A DNA stretch of 7,234 nucleotides from the NCBI GenBank assembly GCA_016207265.1, contig JACQPZ010000053.1:1-7234 (forward strand), given 5' to 3'. This stretch comes from Candidatus Latescibacterota bacterium. Lineage in GTDB: Bacteria > Eisenbacteria > RBG-16-71-46 > SZUA-252. The notes beneath the pieces are model-generated. The model did not search any database and was not told where the DNA came from. It saw only the letters and a program-made list of their open reading frames with translations. The translations under genes and the position numbers were made by a program. Below are positions 5,823 through 7,234 of the stretch, piece by piece. How positions within the stretch are numbered: position 1 is the first letter of the stretch; each line of letters starts with the position of its first letter.

Positions 5823-7234
5823 GCGGGATCTTCGGCTTCTCATTGGCCGAGCCGGGAGCTTCGGTCGCACCGGAGGACCTCCATGCCATGGCGCGTCCGC
5901 TCCTCGCCTCGGGCGCGGCCATCGCGGGGTCCTTTGTGGAAGGCTCCGCGGCGGGCGGCGTCGCGAGCGCCGTGGGGCAGACATCGGGCTCGGCCCGGAT
6001 CCCGACGCCCCAGGGCGCCATCGCGGCGGCATTCTCGGGAGCGCTGTATCGCGAGGGCCCATGGAGACAGCCCGGGGAGGACGGACCCGCGCTCACTGCG
6101 AGGATCATCGAGCTCTACCTCGAGCACGGGGAATCGTTCCCGGAACGGCTGCGCGGCGAGTTCGTCATCGGGATCTGGGACGGCCGGGACCGCTCCTTCC
6201 TCCTGGTAACCGACCGCTTCCGAATCCACCCGCTCTTCTACCACGCCGATCGGTCGAAGCTCCTCTTCGGCTCGCGCATGTCGTCGCTCCTCGCGCACCC
6301 GGGAATGCCCCCGCCGACGATCCTCCCCGAGGCGGTCGTGGATCTCGTGACCTCGTCCGCCATCCCGACGCCCAAGACCATCTATCGCGGAATCCGGAAG
6401 CTTCCCCCGGGCCATCGCCTCCGGTACCGTGGCGGCGAGGTCTCGGTGGAGCCCTACTGGGATCTTGTCTTCGAGCCGGATCGTGGCGCCTCGGAGCGGG
6501 CGCTCGCCGCGCGCCTGCGCGAGATCCTGGAGGATACGGTATCCGTCCAGCTCGAGCGGGAAGGGGATCCCGGCCGGGTCGGGACCTACCTGAGCGGCGG
6601 AGTCGATTCGAGCACCGTGACCGGGATCCTCGCGCGCCGGGCCGGGCGGCCGATCAAGAGCTTCTCCATCGGATTCGCGGAGCAGGACTTCAACGAGATC
6701 CGCTTCGCTCGGATCGCGGCGCACGCGTTCCGGGTCGAGCACCACGAGCATTTCGTCACGCCCGCCGAAGTGCTGGAGGCGCTCCCCGTCCTCCTCGCCG
6801 CGTTCGACGAGCCGTTCGCGAACGCCTCGGCCGTCCCGGCCTACTTCTGCGCCAAGCTCGCGCGGGAGCACGGCGTGGATCGGCTGTTCGCGGGGGACGG
6901 GGGAGACGAGCTGTTCGCCGGGAACGAGCGCTACGCCGTCCAACGGCTCTTCGACGACTATTTCCGGATTCCGACGTTCGTTCGAACGGGCGTGCTCGAG
7001 CCCCTGGTGGCCGCGATGGACCGGAGAACGGGCGTGTTCGGTCGCGCTCGCAAGTACATCCAGCGCGCGAACACGCCGTATCCGCAACGACTCGACATGT
7101 ACGGCTTCCTCGAGGAGATCCCGATGGACGCCTTGTTCGCGGGCGAATTCCTCGAGGAGCTGGGGGGCTCCTACGATCCGGGCTCGGCGGGCCACGCCCA
7201 CTACCGTCGCGCACGGGCCGGGACCGAGCTGGAC
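5819..7234 (+). CDS. Asparagine-synthase-like ATP-dependent ligase with a degenerate glutaminase domain, C-terminus cut by window edge
   Basis: 472 codons are seen of a protein whose family is usually 600-650 residues; the frame is open to base 7234. Two domains are visible. The N-terminal Ntn-type glutaminase domain (about 1-195) keeps the fold: GIFGF (3-7), FSGALYREG (72-80), LRGEFVIGIWD (111-121), TDRFRIHPLFY (131-141) and LPPGH (195-199). However, residue 2 is Ser instead of the catalytic Cys, there is no Cys at all before residue 344, the RLSI-type motif is not recognisable, and the NGEIYN motif has become SGALYR. The synthetase domain (about 225 onward) looks active: PP-loop LSGGVDSS (258-265), SFSIGF (281-286), DEPFAN (330-335) and AGDGGDELFAG (358-368). 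The normal reaction is ATP activation of a carboxylate to an acyl-AMP, then amide formation. Here glutamine-derived ammonia is unlikely. In this operon it probably amidates or aminoacylates a sugar acid or glycan precursor (inference). The ATG overlaps the previous stop (ATGA); no upstream in-frame Cys offers a better start. Confidence 0.9.
   Translation, partial: MSGIFGFSLAEPGASVAPEDLHAMARPLLASGAAIAGSFVEGSAAGGVASAVGQTSGSARIPTPQGAIAAAFSGALYREGPWRQPGEDGPALTARIIELYLEHGESFPERLRGEFVIGIWDGRDRSFLLVTDRFRIHPLFYHADRSKLLFGSRMSSLLAHPGMPPPTILPEAVVDLVTSSAIPTPKTIYRGIRKLPPGHRLRYRGGEVSVEPYWDLVFEPDRGASERALAARLREILEDTVSVQLEREGDPGRVGTYLSGGVDSSTVTGILARRAGRPIKSFSIGFAEQDFNEIRFARIAAHAFRVEHHEHFVTPAEVLEALPVLLAAFDEPFANASAVPAYFCAKLAREHGVDRLFAGDGGDELFAGNERYAVQRLFDDYFRIPTFVRTGVLEPLVAAMDRRTGVFGRARKYIQRANTPYPQRLDMYGFLEEIPMDALFAGEFLEELGGSYDPGSAGHAHYRRARAGTELD

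Noticed and set aside
5840..7201. Long minus-strand open frame (453 codons) antisense to the asparagine-synthase-like gene
   Set aside because: The plus strand encodes recognised synthetase motifs throughout; the antisense product is low-complexity Arg/Glu/Gly-rich and has no recognisable domain.
1..7234. CRISPR arrays, tRNA or rRNA genes, insertion sequences or direct repeats
   Set aside because: I saw no spaced repeats, no cloverleaf or rRNA-like sequence, no transposase and no terminal inverted repeats; outside 790-1127 the window is coding throughout.

Overview
This window is a high-GC (by eye about two thirds G+C) bacterial stretch, densely coding, that looks like part of a cell-surface or exopolysaccharide biosynthesis locus. 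The set of protein families and a sigma70-type promoter point to a Gram-negative-like bacterium. Shine-Dalgarno signals are mostly weak. I cannot name the taxon from sequence alone; lineages such as Eisenbacteria/FCB-type candidate phyla, Acidobacteria, Gemmatimonadota or Deltaproteobacteria are all plausible, and this is only an inference.

Layout: bases 1-789 (minus strand) hold the first 263 codons of an NAD(P)-dependent sugar epimerase/dehydratase that runs off the left edge. Bases 790-1127 are a 338-base divergent intergenic region. It contains an AT-rich pocket with a good plus-strand promoter (TTGACA, 17 bases, TAACAT) and then a leader of about 230 bases with two short GC hairpins. From 1128 to the right edge five plus-strand genes are fused head to tail, each stop overlapping the next start by 1 or 4 bases: a GT4 glycosyltransferase (1128-2315), a FemAB/CelD-type GNAT acyltransferase (2312-3481), a second GT4 glycosyltransferase (3481-4644), a third GT4 glycosyltransferase (4641-5822) and an asparagine-synthase-like ATP-dependent amidotransferase/ligase (5819 to the edge, 472 codons seen).

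How they may work together: the glycosyltransferases would add successive sugars to a lipid-linked glycan on the cytoplasmic face of the membrane, the epimerase would supply a nucleotide sugar, and the acyltransferase and amidotransferase-like protein would decorate the glycan or its precursors. This combination (FemAB-type protein, a GT4 resembling the XrtA-system glycosyltransferases, and an AsnB-like protein) recalls exosortase A (XrtA/PEP-CTERM) associated exopolysaccharide loci, but no exosortase is inside the window.

The most notable observation is that the AsnB-like protein begins Met-Ser-Gly-Ile-Phe instead of Met-Cys-Gly-Ile-Phe. It has lost the glutaminase nucleophile and several surrounding motifs, while its ATP-binding synthetase motifs are intact. 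It therefore probably does not use glutamine as nitrogen donor and may be a ligase with another amine substrate.
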